Part shown: positions 63,550 through 64,000 of the stretch, piece after piece | Position numbering within the stretch: the stretch's first letter is position 1 | How the letters are laid out: each line of letters starts with the position of its first letter | Position numbers and translations under genes: made by a program | NCBI GenBank assembly: GCA_035565775.1 | Contig: DATMRW010000027.1 | Coordinates: 1-64,000 of the forward strand | DNA length: 64,000 bases | DNA from: PRO6 sp035565775 | GTDB lineage: Bacteria > Pseudomonadota > Alphaproteobacteria > Rhizobiales > Xanthobacteraceae | Direction of reading: 5' to 3' | The notes under the pieces: generated by a model | The model's input: the letters and a program-made list of their open reading frames with translations, nothing else | What the model was told of the DNA's origin: nothing | Databases searched by the model: none

Positions 63550-63996
63550 ATGTCGCTTGAAGACGATATTGCGCAGCTCTCCCGCGTGCCGACCTTGCGG
63601 CTGTTGGGGAGCGATGCGCTGCGGATGCTCGCGATTGCTTCGGAGCAGCGCAACCTCGCGGCCGGCGAGGTGCTGTTTCGCGCCGGCGATGCCGCCGATG
63701 CGGGGTATGTCGTCCAGCGTGGCGCGCTCAACATCAGCGTCGACGATGGCAGCGGCCAGAGCGTCGTTGCCGGTCCCGATGCGCTGCTCGGCGAACTGGC
63801 GCTGGTGATGGTGATCCAGCGTCCCGGCACCGCGACGGCGCTCGAAAACACCTCGGTACTGCGGATCTCCCGCACCCTGTTTCAGCGCGTGCTGGAAAGC
63901 GATCCGCTGGCGGCGCGGCGACTGCGCGACGAATTCATGATCCGCACCAGTCAGGTGATCAGCGATCTCACCGTGATCAGCGGGCGCCTGCTCTGA
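63550..63996 (+). CDS. Cyclic-nucleotide-binding-domain protein without DNA-binding domain
   Basis: 148 aa from the ATG at 63550 (GCGAGG upstream); an ATG at 63538 is possible. One cNMP-binding beta roll (about 20-115): LAAGEVLFRAGDAADAGYVVQRGALNIS and GELALVMVIQRPGTATALENTSVLRI, the phosphate-binding-cassette position. The canonical RS/TA arginine is replaced by the QRPGTATA form, so an Arg is still there. No helix-turn-helix follows. It lies 70 bp after the CenR-like gene and may be co-transcribed. Role unknown. Confidence 0.82.
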   Translation: MSLEDDIAQLSRVPTLRLLGSDALRMLAIASEQRNLAAGEVLFRAGDAADAGYVVQRGALNISVDDGSGQSVVAGPDALLGELALVMVIQRPGTATALENTSVLRISRTLFQRVLESDPLAARRLRDEFMIRTSQVISDLTVISGRLL

Positions 63997-64000
63997 TTAT

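Overview
This 64 kb window is GC-rich (about 64 percent by eye), densely coded core chromosome from an alphaproteobacterium of the order Hyphomicrobiales (Rhizobiales), most like the Bradyrhizobium / Rhodopseudomonas / Xanthobacteraceae group. The evidence is the gene order: dnaK-dnaJ; sdhCDAB; hisB-hisH-hisA-hisF-hisE-coaA divergent from hslVU; and secB / dnaQ-coaE-maf-ppsR / hemJ-rho-mnmE-mnmG-rsmG-parA-parB / holA-lptE-leuS. I cannot name a species. No rRNA, tRNA, CRISPR array, insertion sequence or prophage was seen. The only gene cut by the window edge is dnaK.

Layout. 1-6.3 kb: chaperones (dnaK end, dnaJ), phospholipid methylation (pmtA), a flavin reductase, pyrF, dapB and gpmA. 6.4-11 kb: DNA repair (AraC-MGMT fusion, nth), a DUF2244 membrane protein and a very proline-rich OmpA-family protein. 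11-16.5 kb: succinate dehydrogenase (sdhCDAB) and malonyl-CoA synthetase. 16.5-20.8 kb: an SDR enzyme, a cytochrome b561 plus molybdopterin oxidoreductase pair, periplasmic Cu/Zn superoxide dismutase and an MFS exporter. 20.9-24 kb: leuB and asd. 24-27.9 kb: an LpoA/LppC-like lipoprotein, rsmI, yraN and gshB. 28-32.5 kb: a PAS protein, comM and a hybrid histidine kinase with a degenerate first receiver. 32.5-37.3 kb: minus-strand his-coaA operon. 37.6-39.5 kb: hslVU. 39.5-46.1 kb: smr, mltA, tim44-like, secB, dnaQ, coaE, maf and ppsR. 46.1-56.8 kb: hemJ, rho, mnmE, mnmG, rsmG, parA and parB. 56.8-64 kb: holA, lptE, leuS, yggS, an L,D-transpeptidase, a CenR-like response regulator and a cNMP-binding-domain protein.

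The most informative part is 46-56 kb. The 517-bp gene-free, locally AT-rich gap at 46059-46575 lies between ppsR (minus) and hemJ-rho (plus). This matches the position of the chromosomal origin in Caulobacter and other alphaproteobacteria, and genes on either side are transcribed away from it. About 6 kb to its right, the mnmE-mnmG gap holds four ParB-binding parS palindromes (three perfect copies of TGTTTCACGTGAAACA and one with a single change), and parA-parB follow about 2.7 kb later. I read the window as the origin-proximal segregation region of the chromosome. No clearly new multi-gene defence or metabolic system was found. The less usual items are the molybdoenzyme/b561/SodC cluster, the pseudo-receiver kinase and the repeat-bearing proline-rich OmpA protein.
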